Shown here piece by piece: positions 44,862 through 56,397 of a stretch of 64,000 nt of DNA; positions within the stretch are counted from its first letter, which is position 1; each line of letters begins with the position of its first letter. This DNA is from Ascochyta rabiei (Eukaryota; Ascomycota; Dothideomycetes; Pleosporales; Didymellaceae). A program made the translations under genes and the position numbers. The DNA lies in NCBI RefSeq assembly GCF_004011695.2, contig NC_082419.1, positions 992,001-1,056,000 on the forward strand, read 5' to 3'. Below the pieces are notes generated by a model. That model saw only the letters and a list, made by a program, of their open reading frames with translations, made no database searches and was not told where the DNA came from.

Positions 44862-45666
44862 ACGCTTGCAACATCTCACTGATTGGCATTTCCTGGGGAT
44901 TTCTGCATACTTTGGTCTGTTGCAAGCGACTTGGTTTAATATCCACGAGCAAGGCTGCTCGACATGTAGGTTTTGGTTGATAGAAGGGGCGAAGCATATC
45001 TTAGAGAGGGAGGTTGGAAAACCTCAGCATTGTACTGTCATGAGCGATTTAGTTGTCAACAAAAGATGCGCCTATGTTAAACATTATTCGGACCCTATGG
45101 TGTTTCGGCCTTGAGCTAAGGTGATCTGCCGGCCCTTTTCGACAATTCGCATGCTTGATACCTGTAGCCATTTTATACATGCGTTCCGCAGCCGCTAATC
45201 TAAGTACCAGCAAAGACTTGACCTGGAAATTCCACGACCCCTTTGTCTTGTTGATGAACACGAACACGAGTGCGTCAGCTTTTCACGTGAGGACAAGTGG
45301 TCAATAAGACCTCCCCCCCCCTACTAGTGTAAATACAGCTCCCCCGAGCCTTGGGAATCTAAATCGGGAACCCAGCAATTGATCTCCCCAACCGCGCTGC
45401 AGGCCCCAGGGGCTGTCAGACGTTGCTCTTCACCGTGAGCTTTTCCCATGTTTGCAATTCCTTCGGGCTCTTTCTTCTTTTCTTCTTGAGCCTGTTGTTG
45501 TTCCTTAGCAACAGACGTTACACAGGCCTGTGCGACAGCCTGATTCGACAGCAAGCGCTCGTTGCGCTACGCACCCCTCGCTTTCTACGCTGCGCTCGTA
45601 TCAGCCACGAATCCTTTCTCGACTCTGTCGACACTGCGCAAACACTTCCAAGTCCTCTCTGAAAAC
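44862..45666. other. Intergenic, promoter of pmt2
   Basis: About 800 bp with a C8 tract near 45311 and a CT-rich stretch at about 45470-45520, typical of fungal promoters just upstream of the start. No gene seen. Confidence 0.5.
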
Positions 45667-48088
45667 ATGGCGACAGCGCGCACAACAGGCGCTGATGTGC
45701 AGACGGAGGAACTGCGGAAGAGAAATGTAGCTGGTCAGACAGCGTCTCCTGTGGCAAACGAAGCTCAGATCCGGGAGAAGTCAAAGGAGAAGGTGCGCAC
45801 TCTTGCAGAACAGGAGAACATGATGAGACCTCATAGCTGACGTCCTCTAGCCATTCGAGATCCTTGCCTTCCTCGATGAGTACGAGTTCATCTGGGCTCC
45901 GCTCATCTTCACTGCGCTCGCCTTCTTCACGCGCATGTACAAGATCGGGCTTTCGCCAATCGTCACCTGGGATGAAGCTCAGTAAGCAGAGAACATCACG
46001 GTGCCGCAGGACACGTTCTAACTAGGAAACAGCTTCGGCAAGTTCGGTTCCCACTATCTCAAGCGCGAATTTTACTTCGATGTCCACCCTCCCCTCGGCA
46101 AAATGTTGGTCGGTCTTTCGGGCTACCTCGCAGGCTACAATGGATCGTTTGAGTTCAAGTCTGGCGAAAAATACCCTGAGGAGCTCAACTACACCTTCAT
46201 GCGCCTTTTCAACTCTGTATTCGGTGCTGTCTGCGTACCATTGGCCTACTTCACTGCAAAGGAACTGAATTTCAGGAGACCAACCGTCTGGCTCGTCACT
46301 CTGGCTGTTCTTTGCGAGAACTCGTACACCACCATCAGCCGCTTCGTCCTCCTCGACTCTATGCTTCTCTGCTTCACATTCACGACGGTCTTCTGCTGGT
46401 CCAAGTTCCACCGCCAGCAGCACGACCCCTTCTCTCCTGAATGGGGCCTGTGGTTGATGCTGACTGGTGTCTCGATTGGATGCGTGTGCAGTGTCAAGTG
46501 GGTTGGTTTCTTCGTCACTGCTCTGGTCGGACTGTACACCATTGAGGACCTTTGGAACAAGTTCGGCGACCTCAAGATGCCCAAGGTAAGGCTCTCTTCT
46601 CAACGTACTATAGATCGAAGCTGACTTGGATAGATGGAACTCGTCACGCACGTCGCGTTCCGTATCTTCGGTCTTATCCTCATTCCTTTCGCCGTCTACA
46701 CCTTCTCCTTCTACATTCACTTCTTGATCCTCGAGAACAGCGGTCCTGGTGATGCTCAGATGAGCTCGCTCTTCCAGGCCAATTTGCGTGGTACCGATGT
46801 TGGCAAGAACAGTCCTCTCGAGGTCGCATACGGCTCCCGCACTACACTGAAGAACATGGGTTACGGAGGAGGCCTGCTCCACTCTCACGTCCAGACCTAC
46901 CCAGAGGGTTCAGGTCAGCAGCAGATTACTTGCTACCACCACAAGGATGCCAACAATGACTGGTTCTTCTACCCCAACCGCCATGAGATTCCATACGAGG
47001 CCGACGAGCAGCTTCGCTTCCCCGGCAACGGCGACGTCATCCGTCTCATTCACGCTCAGACCGGCCGCAACCTCCACTCGCACCAGGTCGCCGCTCCTGT
47101 CACCAAGGCAGACTACGAGGTATCTTGCTACGGTAATACGACAGTTGGCGACACCAAGGATCACTGGGTTGTTGAGGTTGTTCGCGATGCTGCTTCAAGA
47201 GATCACTCTAGGATCCGCACACTCACGACTGCCCTGCGTTTCAAGCACAAGGAATTGGGTTGCTACCTCCGTGCTGGCAACGTCAACCTGCCGCAGTGGG
47301 GTTTCAAGCAGATTGAGACCACTTGCGTCAAGAAGAACAACCCCCGCGATGTCTACACCCACTGGAACATTGAAAGCCACACCAACGAGAAGCTCCCACC
47401 TGGCAACCCAGGTGATTACAAGTCTCCTTTCTTCCAGGATTTCATCCACCTCAATGTTGCCATGATGACTTCCAACAACGCGCTTGTCCCAGATCCCGAC
47501 AAGCAGGATGACCTCGCTTCTGCTTTCTGGCAATGGCCGCTTCTTCACGTTGGTCTTCGCATGTGCGGCTGGAATGACGAGAGTAAGTCTTACCCCACGC
47601 ATCCCTTTGGATTTTACCTAATCGTATCTGCAGTTGTCAAGTACTTCCTCCTCGGCAACCCATTCGTCTACTGGGGCAGCACAGCCAGTCTCGGGATCTT
47701 TGTCCTTATCGTTGTCTTCTACGTCGTCCGCTGGCAACGCGGCTACGACGACCTCAAGCAGTCCGAGATCGACCAGATTCACTACTCTGGAATCTACCCT
47801 GTCATCGGCTGGATTCTGCACTACCTTCCTTTCGTGGCCATGGGCCGTGTCACCTATGTTCACCACTACTACCCTGCACTCTGGTTCGCCATCCTGACGA
47901 TGGGTTTCTGTCTTGACTTCACAACAAGGAAGCTCAACAACCAGGTTCGCTGGGGTATCTTTGCCGTACTGTATGCGGTCATCATCGGACTTTACTGGCT
48001 CTTCAGAGCTATTTCCTTTGGTATGGTTGGACCCAGCAGCCAGTGGAGCCACCTCAAGTGGTTCGATAGTTGGAAGATCACCGATTAA
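45667..48088 (+). CDS. pmt2: Dolichyl-phosphate-mannose protein mannosyltransferase, Pmt2 type
   Basis: Pmt2 transfers mannose from dolichyl phosphate to Ser/Thr of secretory proteins in the ER, usually as a heterodimer with Pmt1. Exons 45667-45792, 45851-45981, 46033-46585, 46634-47582 and 47634-48088 join in phase (737 aa). The catalytic loop reads [20 protein letters not shown], then [20 protein letters not shown] (the family DE and HPPLGK motifs). [17 protein letters not shown] and [20 protein letters not shown] follow. The luminal MIR repeats lie in exon 4 ([32 protein letters not shown]). C-terminal helices include [20 protein letters not shown] and [10 protein letters not shown]. The last intron (47583-47633) is 51 bp and stop-free in frame, so retention would add 17 residues. 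I call it an intron on strong splice sites and family continuity. Confidence 0.94.
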
Positions 48089-48537
48089 ATTGCTCAAACG
48101 AGCGGTTCGTAAGAGAATCCTCTGTGAAAGAAGTCTGCACTGTGTGGCAGACGACGGACGTGTACCAACACTTTTTACTTGCGTTGCGACTTACAAACAA
48201 TATTTCTTTGCCACACCTCTAGGGATTATGGATAGAGTGCATATGCGAATCGACTATCGACCTGGCCGATTAGCAAGGTGTTGGATGGGGGGAAACGAGC
48301 GTTGGGCTGCATTTCATAAAGTCTCGGAAATTCGACTCAACACCTTTATCTTGTTGGTCATCTTTTAAATGCAATTGGCGACTGTGACTGTGATGACTCG
48401 ACTGTTGCTGCATAGAGAGAACTGTGGAGCTCGGTAGTCGCGTCGCGCCAGTCTACCAGACTACCAGTAAGACGCGTCGCGTCTCCCACCACTTCACACC
48501 GAACAACATAACCCAGCAACACAACCAAGTGCACAAC
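48089..48537. other. Intergenic between pmt2 and rnh201
   Basis: About 450 bp, the 3' end of pmt2 and the promoter of rnh201. A 151-aa plus-strand frame overlaps the pmt2 end and has no family features. Confidence 0.5.
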
Positions 48538-49624
48538 ATGGCCGACACACTTGAAGATGTTGAGATGGAAACACAGGAAATCGAGCAGGAAACTCCACCT
48601 GACAATGTCTTCATCGCACCATCAATCTACAAGCCCGAGGTCCTGGCGGGCAAGTCGTACTCACATTTCTCGCCTTTACCGCAGCAGATCACTGACGACA
48701 CGTCCACCGAGTGCGTTCTTGGTGTTGACGAAGCCGGGAGAGGTCCAGTGCTAGGTCAGAATCAACACCATCTAGTCTTCCGTGGCAAAGCTAACGTTCA
48801 ATTCAGGTCCAATGGTGTACGCCCTCTTCTATCTTCCTCTCCCACTACACCACTCGCTCCTCGCCGAAACCCACCATTTCGACGACTCGAAAGTGCTCAC
48901 CCCCCAAGTCCGATCGAACCTCATGCGCACCCTCTGCACGCCCGGCACTGATCTTCACGCCGCTGGCGGGTGGGCAACCCGCTCCCTCTCCGCACAGGAC
49001 ATCTCTGCGCACATGCTCTCCCCCAACCAATACAACCTCAACGCGCAGGCCATGGACGCGACTATAGATCTCATTAAAGGCGTGCTTGCGCGCGGCGTAA
49101 ACGTCAAGGAGATCTACATCGACACAATCGGCAAGCCGGAAGTGTACCAGAGGAAACTCGAGCGCATATGGCCCACCATCTCAATCACTGTCGCAAAGAA
49201 GGCGGACAGTTTGTACCCTGTCGTTAGCGCTGCGTCGGTTTGCGCCAAAGTCACTCGCGACGCTGCACTTGATGTGTGCTACGAGTTGTACCACACACCT
49301 GCCGAAGCCGCCGCCCATGCCCAAGATAATGGAGGAGTGAAGGTTGCCTGGGGCTCTGGGTATCCAAGCGATGCACGAACGAGCACGTGGTTGAAAGCAA
49401 ACATGGATCCTGTATTCGGTTGGGGGAACGAGTGTCGCTTCTCGTGGGGTACAGCGAAAGAGCTGCTCGAAGGCAAGAAGGCGTGCCTTAGTGTAGACTG
49501 GCCGGTCGAGGAGGATGGAGATGATATGCGCATGACTGACTTTTTTACGGGCGGGGAGAAGAAGGGGGATGAGTTAGTGGAGTGGTTTGGAAAGAGGGTT
49601 ACGTTGGAGATGGAAGCTTTCTGA
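48538..49624 (+). CDS. rnh201: Ribonuclease H2 catalytic subunit A
   Basis: RNase H2 removes single ribonucleotides and RNA:DNA hybrids from genomic DNA. Exons 48538-48754 and 48807-49624 join in phase (344 aa). The first catalytic motif is [20 protein letters not shown], with Asp-Glu carboxylates; the intron falls just after it, in the GPVLG codons. HFDDSKVLTPQVR, IKGVLARGVNVKEIYIDTIG (third carboxylate), ITVAKKADSLYPVVSAASVC and AKVTRDAALD follow, then GSGYPSDARTSTWL and PVFGWGNECRFSWGTAKELL, matching eukaryotic RNase H2A. The ATG at 48538 follows an in-phase upstream stretch and is the natural start (MADTLEDVEMETQE). It shares the strand with pmt2 but is an independent unit. Confidence 0.95.
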
Positions 49625-50268
49625 AGGAGTTATCGCTCACAATCAGAACACGACAACACGACGATGTCTGCAGCCAAAGCAAACGAAAAACCGATCCGCA
49701 AACACACACACACACACACACACACAGTCAATCTCGGTGTTCATGCTGCCACATGGGGGCCTCGGGTTTCGGGCCTGGTCGACTCGCGTAGCCAGACCTT
49801 GGTCCCCGGGCGTCTATCAGTAAACTCCGATGAGCCACCCCAACCACAACACGAGGATGTCAACATTCCCGGACATTACCAGACGTGGCAATCTGCGTAC
49901 CTGCAGCAAGCTTGCAAGGCTGTCTCGAGGCGCCGGAATTGCAGATCGGTAGAGCATCGCCCGGGTTGAAGAAGAGAAGGGAATGCAAGGAGGGATAAGT
50001 AGGCGCAGTCCTGCTAAATGTGCGGCTGTTTGATATCTATGTCGTCCTGCTCACGCTCTTCCGTTGTGTCCATGCCGCACTGAAATCAATTAGTCACAGT
50101 ATCTGGCCAAGTCTGAGTACATACGATATTCAAATCAGGCCAGAGCAAACGAGCGGTCTTGCGACCGGCAAGAAAAATTCCAGCGTCTACGACTCGTACG
50201 TTTACCAACTCACTCTTCCCGTCAGCTTCTTCTACACTTCATTTCAATACCCTCGTTCTTGCAGCATA
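49625..50268. other. Intergenic with a CA microsatellite
   Basis: About 640 bp. A (CA)14 tract lies at 49700-49727. A 101-aa frame crossing it (49664-49969) is Thr-His repeat plus unconvincing sequence, so I do not call it. The end of this stretch may hold a 5' UTR intron of the next gene. Confidence 0.5.
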
Positions 50269-51693
50269 ATGCCTTCCTTCTTCACCTCGTCATCACCCAA
50301 GAGGAACACCCCAGTCTTCGCCGGTCTCGACGACCCGTTCAATTTCCCCTCATCCAAAATGCGCTACAAGACGCGCTTACATTCTCGCACATCCAGCCCG
50401 GACTCAGCAACGGACTCGGGCTACGGAAGCGCTGCTTCTCTGGAAGATGTAGATTACCCACTGAGTCCCAAGTCCCAGACACCCATCAAGGACAATCGCA
50501 GACTGCAGAAGAAAGACGGACGGTGGGGGCTGCAGAGCTACGAGTACCAAAGCATAGCCAACGACTACACGGCTGAGCGCCAGCCTATCCTCCTCAATGA
50601 CAATAACAGCAACAGCAACAACAGCAGCAGCAGCGCGACACCCAGACGCCATGCCGATAACAACCACGAATGGAAACCCAACCCCAACCACACATTCACA
50701 CTGATCTGTCAGCCCGCCCCCGCAAAGCCAAAGTGGTACACCACGCGCCTCTACGGGCGGGCGCTGGAGCTGAAAGAAAAGCACGAGGGAGTGACGCAGC
50801 TCCAGCGTTCCATGGCGCCTGTTCTTCGACGGCCACCGCGGAGCCCAAGGAAGGGGAGTACATTGCTACATCCCTCATCACCGGTACCGACCGTCAGCAA
50901 GCCGTGGACCCGAATCCCAGTACCTTGGATGCTCCAGATGGATGCGACGCGCGTCTGTGGATCTGGGGAGCTGGGCGAGCAATGCAGGGGGAGGAAGGCG
51001 AGTACGCTGCTTCATCCTTCTTCGCCGGTCATGTCGACAGCTGCGTTTACAGCTACATCTATAACGTCGTCCACATCGTCGTCCACATCGTCGTCCACAT
51101 CGTCGTCCACATCGTCGTCCACATCGTCGTCCACATCGTCGTCCACATCGTCGTCCACATCGTCGTCCACATCGTCGTCCACATCGTCGTCCACATCGTC
51201 GTCCACATCGTCGTCCACATCATCGTTCACATCGTCGTCCACGGCTACGGCTACGGCTACGGCTACAACTACGCATCCACGCACTCTCCGCTCCCCGCGC
51301 CACCGCTCCCCAACCCCCCTCGGCATCCCAACCACCAGCGCCCACCAACCAACGCCAACGCCGCTGCGCATCCGCCTCCGCAGGCCTTCGTCGGTGCTGC
51401 ATTCGAGTTTTTCGGACTCGGACGGCGAGGAGGACGGGATGGGAGACGAGGTGTGCGGTGGTGATGGTGATGGTGATGGTGACGGTGGCGGTGGCGGTGA
51501 TGGTAATGGTAATGGTGATGGTGACAGCGACAGCGATAGTGTTTGTCACGCAGACGAAGAGGGAGGAGTGTCCCAATATAGGACGGCAGCGCGTAACGGG
51601 GTGATACTCGCGCGGTCTGCGCTGGTGGCCCGAGCGCAGAGGGTGAGGGTTGGGGGTGGGGGGCTGTTGGTGGCGACGGACGTGTGGGTTTGA
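50269..51693 (+). CDS. Low-complexity Ser/Thr-repeat protein, function unknown
   Basis: I prefer the start MPSFFTSSSPKRNTPVFAGL at 50269 (474 aa). A frame beginning 249 bp upstream would add a signal-peptide-like MRLFDIYVVLLTLFRCVHA, so a secreted form is an alternative. Residues 1-120 look like a real protein (RTSSPDSATDSGYGSAASLE, NDYTAERQPILLND). A decayed internal duplication gives STLLHPSSPVPT and later STLLHPSSPVMS. Then a 12-bp minisatellite codes for a long STSS run, followed by Pro/Thr-rich, Asp/Gly-repeat and Val/Arg-rich ends. The repeats keep four reading frames open, so the C-terminal half may not be coding. I do not recognise a family. Confidence 0.45.
   Translation: MPSFFTSSSPKRNTPVFAGLDDPFNFPSSKMRYKTRLHSRTSSPDSATDSGYGSAASLEDVDYPLSPKSQTPIKDNRRLQKKDGRWGLQSYEYQSIANDYTAERQPILLNDNNSNSNNSSSSATPRRHADNNHEWKPNPNHTFTLICQPAPAKPKWYTTRLYGRALELKEKHEGVTQLQRSMAPVLRRPPRSPRKGSTLLHPSSPVPTVSKPWTRIPVPWMLQMDATRVCGSGELGEQCRGRKASTLLHPSSPVMSTAAFTATSITSSTSSSTSSSTSSSTSSSTSSSTSSSTSSSTSSSTSSSTSSSTSSSTSSSTSSFTSSSTATATATATTTHPRTLRSPRHRSPTPLGIPTTSAHQPTPTPLRIRLRRPSSVLHSSFSDSDGEEDGMGDEVCGGDGDGDGDGGGGGDGNGNGDGDSDSDSVCHADEEGGVSQYRTAARNGVILARSALVARAQRVRVGGGGLLVATDVWV
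51065..51240 (+). repeat. 12-bp coding minisatellite (STSS units)
   Basis: Fourteen to fifteen near-perfect units of TCGTCGTCCACA. The unit is a multiple of three, so copy-number change keeps the frame. It encodes Ser-Ser-Ser-Thr on the plus strand and Asp-Asp-Asp-Val on the other strand. Confidence 0.9.
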
Positions 51694-52422
51694 AAGCTGG
51701 GTATTATGGGTGATGTTTGTGCTTTTGTGTGTAGAAGGTGGTTGTGGGGCTATTGTGGATGCTGGGGTTGTGGATCGGTGGTGTTACTGCACGTGTTGGA
51801 TTTGAATGTGACAAGGGTTGAGCTGGGCTATGGAGACAGCACTTGATCCAATCCATCCAGTTGGCAAACCTGCTGGTATTCAACTTCACTCGACAGAGGT
51901 AAAGGTCAAGAGAGCCATCCGTGCCGCGCATCTCCGCCTGCCGACTGCGTAGCCCGGCCTGCAACTACTGGCTGAGTCCAGCGACAGCAGCTCCTCTAAC
52001 CCTCGACACACCCCGTCCTTCAGTACATCCCGTCCTTCAGTACACCCCGTCCTTCAGTACACCCGACACACCCCGTCCTTCAGTACACCCCGTCCTTAAT
52101 ACTCAGCCAACTGCAGCCGCCGCCCGACGTTCCGGCGCACAACGTCGCGATCGACGGCCGGCTCGGCAGCCGCGTTCTGGCTGTTCGCGTTGAGCGCCTG
52201 CCGCAGTATGCCGGCATCGAAGAAGCCATCTAGGAAACGGGGAATCAGCAATGAAACACGGAAAGAAACAATGCAAGACGAAACACGAGGAAGTCTGTAG
52301 ATGGTGGTGGGTAATGTGGTTGTGCTGGATGCTGGATGCAGGAGACGATGCGATGCGGTGCAATGCAATGCAATGCCAACGGACAAGGGGGAAATATGCT
52401 TGTAGATGTGGGGAGGGTCGGC
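51694..52422. other. Intergenic between convergent genes, with a minisatellite
   Basis: About 730 bp between the repeat protein (plus) and the carnitine acetyltransferase stop (minus). It contains the 18-bp repeat listed next and a short TGCAA tandem near 52361-52376. No gene seen. Confidence 0.5.
52004..52098 (+). repeat. 18-bp minisatellite, about five copies
   Basis: Unit CCCCGTCCTTCAGTACAC with small variants, including two copies that carry an extra GACACA. Confidence 0.85.
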
Positions 52423-55081
52423 TCAGGAAGTAAAGAACACGGGCCGCTTGATAGCGCCGCTGGGTGCTCTTCCGGACCGTGTCTTGAGCACTGCGCCAGT
52501 GTTGAGACGCGGCGAGCTGACAAACACAGCCGTCATGGGTCTGAACGGAGGGGATCGCGGAGGTGTGGGCGGCAAGGATAAAGCAGGGGTGCTGGGAATA
52601 CTAGACGCATCGTCCAGACACAGAGATGGGGGAGAAGGGGGAGAAAGAAGGGGTGCCCTACATCCACCGAGGCCATCGTCATCCTCATCGTCTGCTACGC
52701 TTTCCGCAGGCGTCTGGCCTTTGCCGGCCTCGAGGAGGATATTGCGTCCACGGCTCTTGAAACGGCCTGCCTTGGGTCGGTCTTCTGCTTCCCGCGCTCG
52801 GGAAGCGGTCTTGTCGACGCTGGTGCCTCGGCGCTTGATTTGTCGGAGGAGTTTTCGCACTTCGAGGAAGTATGATTCCAGTGCTTCGATGTAGCGGCTC
52901 GTCTGGCGGTGCTTGGACGATGCGCAGATGGATATCGACCCGTCTTTGATAATGTATCCGATGCCAAAGCCGTCGGCTGATGTTGGGCCGAAACCGAACT
53001 GGCGGAGCGATGGGTTGCCGCAGTTGGATGTCGAGAGGATTGTCGTGTTGATCTTGTCCCAACCGCCGTCTGCAAAGAGCGATGGCATCGAGTGTTGGAC
53101 TGGAGCTGGTGGCGAACTGGATATACTGCCATTCTCAGACAGGACGGAGTTGCGGTGGGGAGATATGACACCGTCGGGGCTGGACGGGCGTGTCGAGTCC
53201 CAGCCGTCGCTGCTGGCTGCTTCGGCACCGTCTTCGTCGATTGCGCGCTGCCAGATGCAGTACAGGGCGTAGAGATGGCGGTCCGGACCTTGAGCTTTGG
53301 CGCAGATCTTGGTGTTTTCGGTGTGCTTTTGGCATGCTTTGCGGAGTGCCTCAATCTTGGTTGCTGCTGGGTTCTCGCCCCAGAAGGTCTTCAAGAAATC
53401 TACCGACTCTTCTGTGACTGAGCGGATGGCTTCTGTTCGTCCGTGGTAGAACATCTTAGTCATTGCTGGCTCGTAGACGCATTCTATCCTGCCATAGAGA
53501 CCGTAGTAGGCAGCCTGGAAGGCCATCTGCACGAACGCATCAGGCGAGAAGCCCATAGACGTCATGAAGTTTTTTCCATAGTGAGGAAATTCGAGTGTTG
53601 CAAACTCGTTTTGCTGGATAAGATCTGCAAGACGCGTCTCCGCAAAACGAAGGGCGGTGCTAAGCTCTGGGACCATGTCCCATTCAAGCTTGTGAGGTGT
53701 AGTCTGAACATCGCCAAAGCTCTCCGGATCTCGCTTCGCAGGGTCGGGGCTCTGGGTTGCCCAGAGGCTTGGTGCACTACCGTTAATGGTCCTTGCAAAT
53801 CGAAGGATCGTGTCGGTGTACACGTCCGAGGCAAAGCGAAGGACTGTGTGGCCGTCGACACCGGTGTGTTCGAAGTTGATGCCTGCACTTCCGTTTTTAC
53901 ACACGATGATCTGCATCTTATCGTACCATCGATTCGTGCAAGTACCCACCTGAACGCCCCGCTCCACCTTGCTGGTACCGCAGAGCATATTCATGCACAA
54001 GTCAGCGCCACTCTGCGGTTCTGTGTAGTCCAAGCACAATATAAAGAGCGCGGAGTCGACAATGTTCAGACTGTCGGAGTTGTTTGAGCCCTCCTCTCGG
54101 TGCAATACGTCGCGCAGACCGGACCAGACTTTGCGGTTCTCTGTGCTCAGCACGCCTAGCGCCCCCTTTGCAGCTTCTTGAATGGGAACTTCCTGTGCGT
54201 CCTCTACGATGACCTGCAGGTTCAGAGCGATGTCTTTTTCAGTCATGATGAGGTCGTTGTTGTCATCAAGGACGTCAAACCAGTAGAACTGGCCGTGACA
54301 CATGACGACGACGTGTTTCGAGGTTGGGTCTTGTCCGATCTGGCATCCGTTCTCGGTCGGTATCCTGGCCGTGCCAAACAGCCTCGAGTACTGGTACATG
54401 CAGAGTGGCTGACCACGGATTGTGTCGGGTGGTAGCTCTTCCAGGCGTACTGCTCGAACGAATGACAGTGCTGAGACGACCAGGGAGGCAGCACGGGTGA
54501 CTTGGTTGTTACGAGCTGGGGTAGGATCATCTTCGAGGAGAAAGAAAGGGTTTAGGTTCAGCACAACCGGGTTATCAAAGTTGAGATATGAGTCGTACCC
54601 TAGACAATTGTCAGAGAAACTTGTTTCGCGTACTAGAGGTATGTTCCAAGGCGGCAAGGTATGGGAAAGACGTACAAAACTGCTCAATGTAGTTGGCTTT
54701 ATCGCTAGCGTACTTCTTCAGCTTTTCTTGGAGCACAGCGCCGTCTGCTTTCAGGAAATCTTCGACTGAGTGCTGCGTGTCGTTGTGCTCTTTTGCGGAC
54801 TGCAATGGCTTCAAGGCAGCCAAGTACTTCTTGCACGAAGCGTCAAGTTCGGGTATGGGCAGCTTAGGCAGCGCGTCTTGAGAAGCAAAGGTGATGCCTG
54901 GCTTCGAGTTTGGATTTGTGGAATTGGCCAAGGGCGCCTTTGCTTCTGCGGAGAAGGCCTGCTGGCTCTCCTTGGCTGCTTCCATGGAGCGAGCGGTGCC
55001 GTTTTCGTTGGAAGTAGACATGGCGGTGGTTGCCAAGGATTCGTTTAGGGATGAGGGTTGGGTGAAGGTGCGGGCTGTCAT
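52423..55081 (-). CDS. Carnitine O-acetyltransferase, Yat1/Yat2/FacC-like
   Basis: Transfers acetyl groups between CoA and carnitine so that acetyl units can move between cytosol and organelles, needed on acetate or fatty acids. Exons 55081-54676 and 54599-52423 join in phase (860 aa; 840 from an alternative ATG at 55021). The choline/carnitine acyltransferase fold is clear: LPKLPIPELDASCKKYLAAL at the N-terminus, FWYDSYLNFDNPVVLNLNPF, QPLCMYQYSRLFGTARIP, HVVVMCHGQFYWFDVLD, the catalytic His in INFEHTGVDGHTVLRF, and a C-terminal half with QMAFQAAYYGLYGRIECVYE, MTKMFYHGRTEAIRSVT, STSNCGNPSLRQFGFGPTSA and DGFGIGYIIKDGSISIC. There is no mitochondrial presequence or C-terminal peroxisomal tripeptide (it ends FFTS), which favours the cytosolic type. 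A 180-residue polar C-terminal extension is atypical for CAT2. Confidence 0.9.
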
Positions 55082-56397
55082 GGTGGTACGTCAGTCAAGC
55101 GTAGAGCGGAGAGATGCTGGTGCTGATGTTGAGTAGCCGCAAGGCACTACGGTAGAAGTAGTGACAGTCCTGAAGGCAGTAGGCCGGCATGAGGACACGA
55201 GCTATCTGCAAGAGGAGGCAATAAGGTGTGGGCATAGGAGCTTCTTATATGGAAACGGACGAAAGGGAACAAGCTGGGGTGGGTGGAGCGGCGTGACGAC
55301 TAAGCATGTGAAGTGGACGGGCGAGTTCCTCGTTACGGACAGGGAGGTGCGAGGAGCTCTCCTGTAGCCGGCCGCTGATACGGAAAATGAGCGGCATGGT
55401 GGTGAATGGCCCGAGGAGCTAAGCGCAGGGAACGGGCTTGCAGGGAGATGCAACTTACTGGGTAGCGCGGAGCTCTAAGTGAGGTGCAGGTTAGGAGGAC
55501 CGGCGGAGTGGTAAATGACAGTTGGTAACAGAAGGAACTGTGGCTGCTGTGGTTATTCTGGCGGCTGCAGTTATTCTGGCGGCTGCGGTTCTTCTGGCGG
55601 CTGTGGTTCTTCTGGCGTCTATGTGACAAGCTACTACGCTGATGTGGATATGGTGACCCCACGAACTTGTTCACAAGGGGGTTAAATGACGGGAAAAGCA
55701 GCAGTATGGCGGCATAAGCGCAGCAAGGTGGAACAATCTCGGCCAGGAGGATACGGAGCTCGCATCAGGCAGGCCCGAGGTGTTGGTGGGCGGTGCTGGC
55801 ACTCACGCGGACGAGTGGAAGTCGGTGGTGGGTTGAGCTTGTAAGAAGCATGCAGCGTCACCAACGCGGGCCTGGGTCTGCCAGCCAATCGGGGCGTGGC
55901 CAGCCGTGGGCAGCTAGGGGACGAGCAGGCGTGAAAGACGGCTGTGGCTCCAGTTCTGCGCCGTGTTTCTGAATCCTGACTTGTGCATCGCCTCGTGCGC
56001 TCACGGCTCACGAGGGCGAGTGCGACGCAGACGTCTGGCACAGGACGCAGCCAACTACCCAGCATGTGGAAACATAACAGGGATGTGCTGCGTGGCTGCA
56101 GCTCCAAGGCTGGAGAGGGAAACGCGGGGGTTCGCCGCGGGGGAGAGCCTAAAGCAGCTCTGCAGCTCTGACGTCTGCCGGTCACGTGAGCTGGGTGAAC
56201 GAGGAAGGAGCCCCACGGCCCCACTGCACGCACCCGCACCTGCCGAGCTGAAGTTGGAGCTCGAGCTCGACGCGACTCTCCGTTCGACGCGACGCGCCCC
56301 GGACTCTTCTGTGGCCGTCTTTTCTGCGCCGGATTCTTCTGTGGCGGACTGGCTCGGACTCTCCTGCAACCGCGCCCATGACCACCGCCAGCAACCC
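55082..56397. other. Divergent intergenic region, carnitine acetyltransferase and rad57
   Basis: 1.3 kb that should contain both promoters. Several open frames overlap on both strands and continue in frame into rad57, but none resembles a known protein. An out-of-frame ATG at 56378 precedes the rad57 start and could act as a short upstream ORF. Confidence 0.5.
55551..55616 (+). repeat. 18-bp minisatellite, about 3.7 copies
   Basis: Unit GGTTATTCTGGCGGCTGC with TTCTTC variants, in the carnitine acetyltransferase promoter region. Confidence 0.8.

Noticed and set aside
49664..49969. 101-aa ORF containing a Thr-His run
   Set aside because: Depends on a CA microsatellite and has no other protein-like features.
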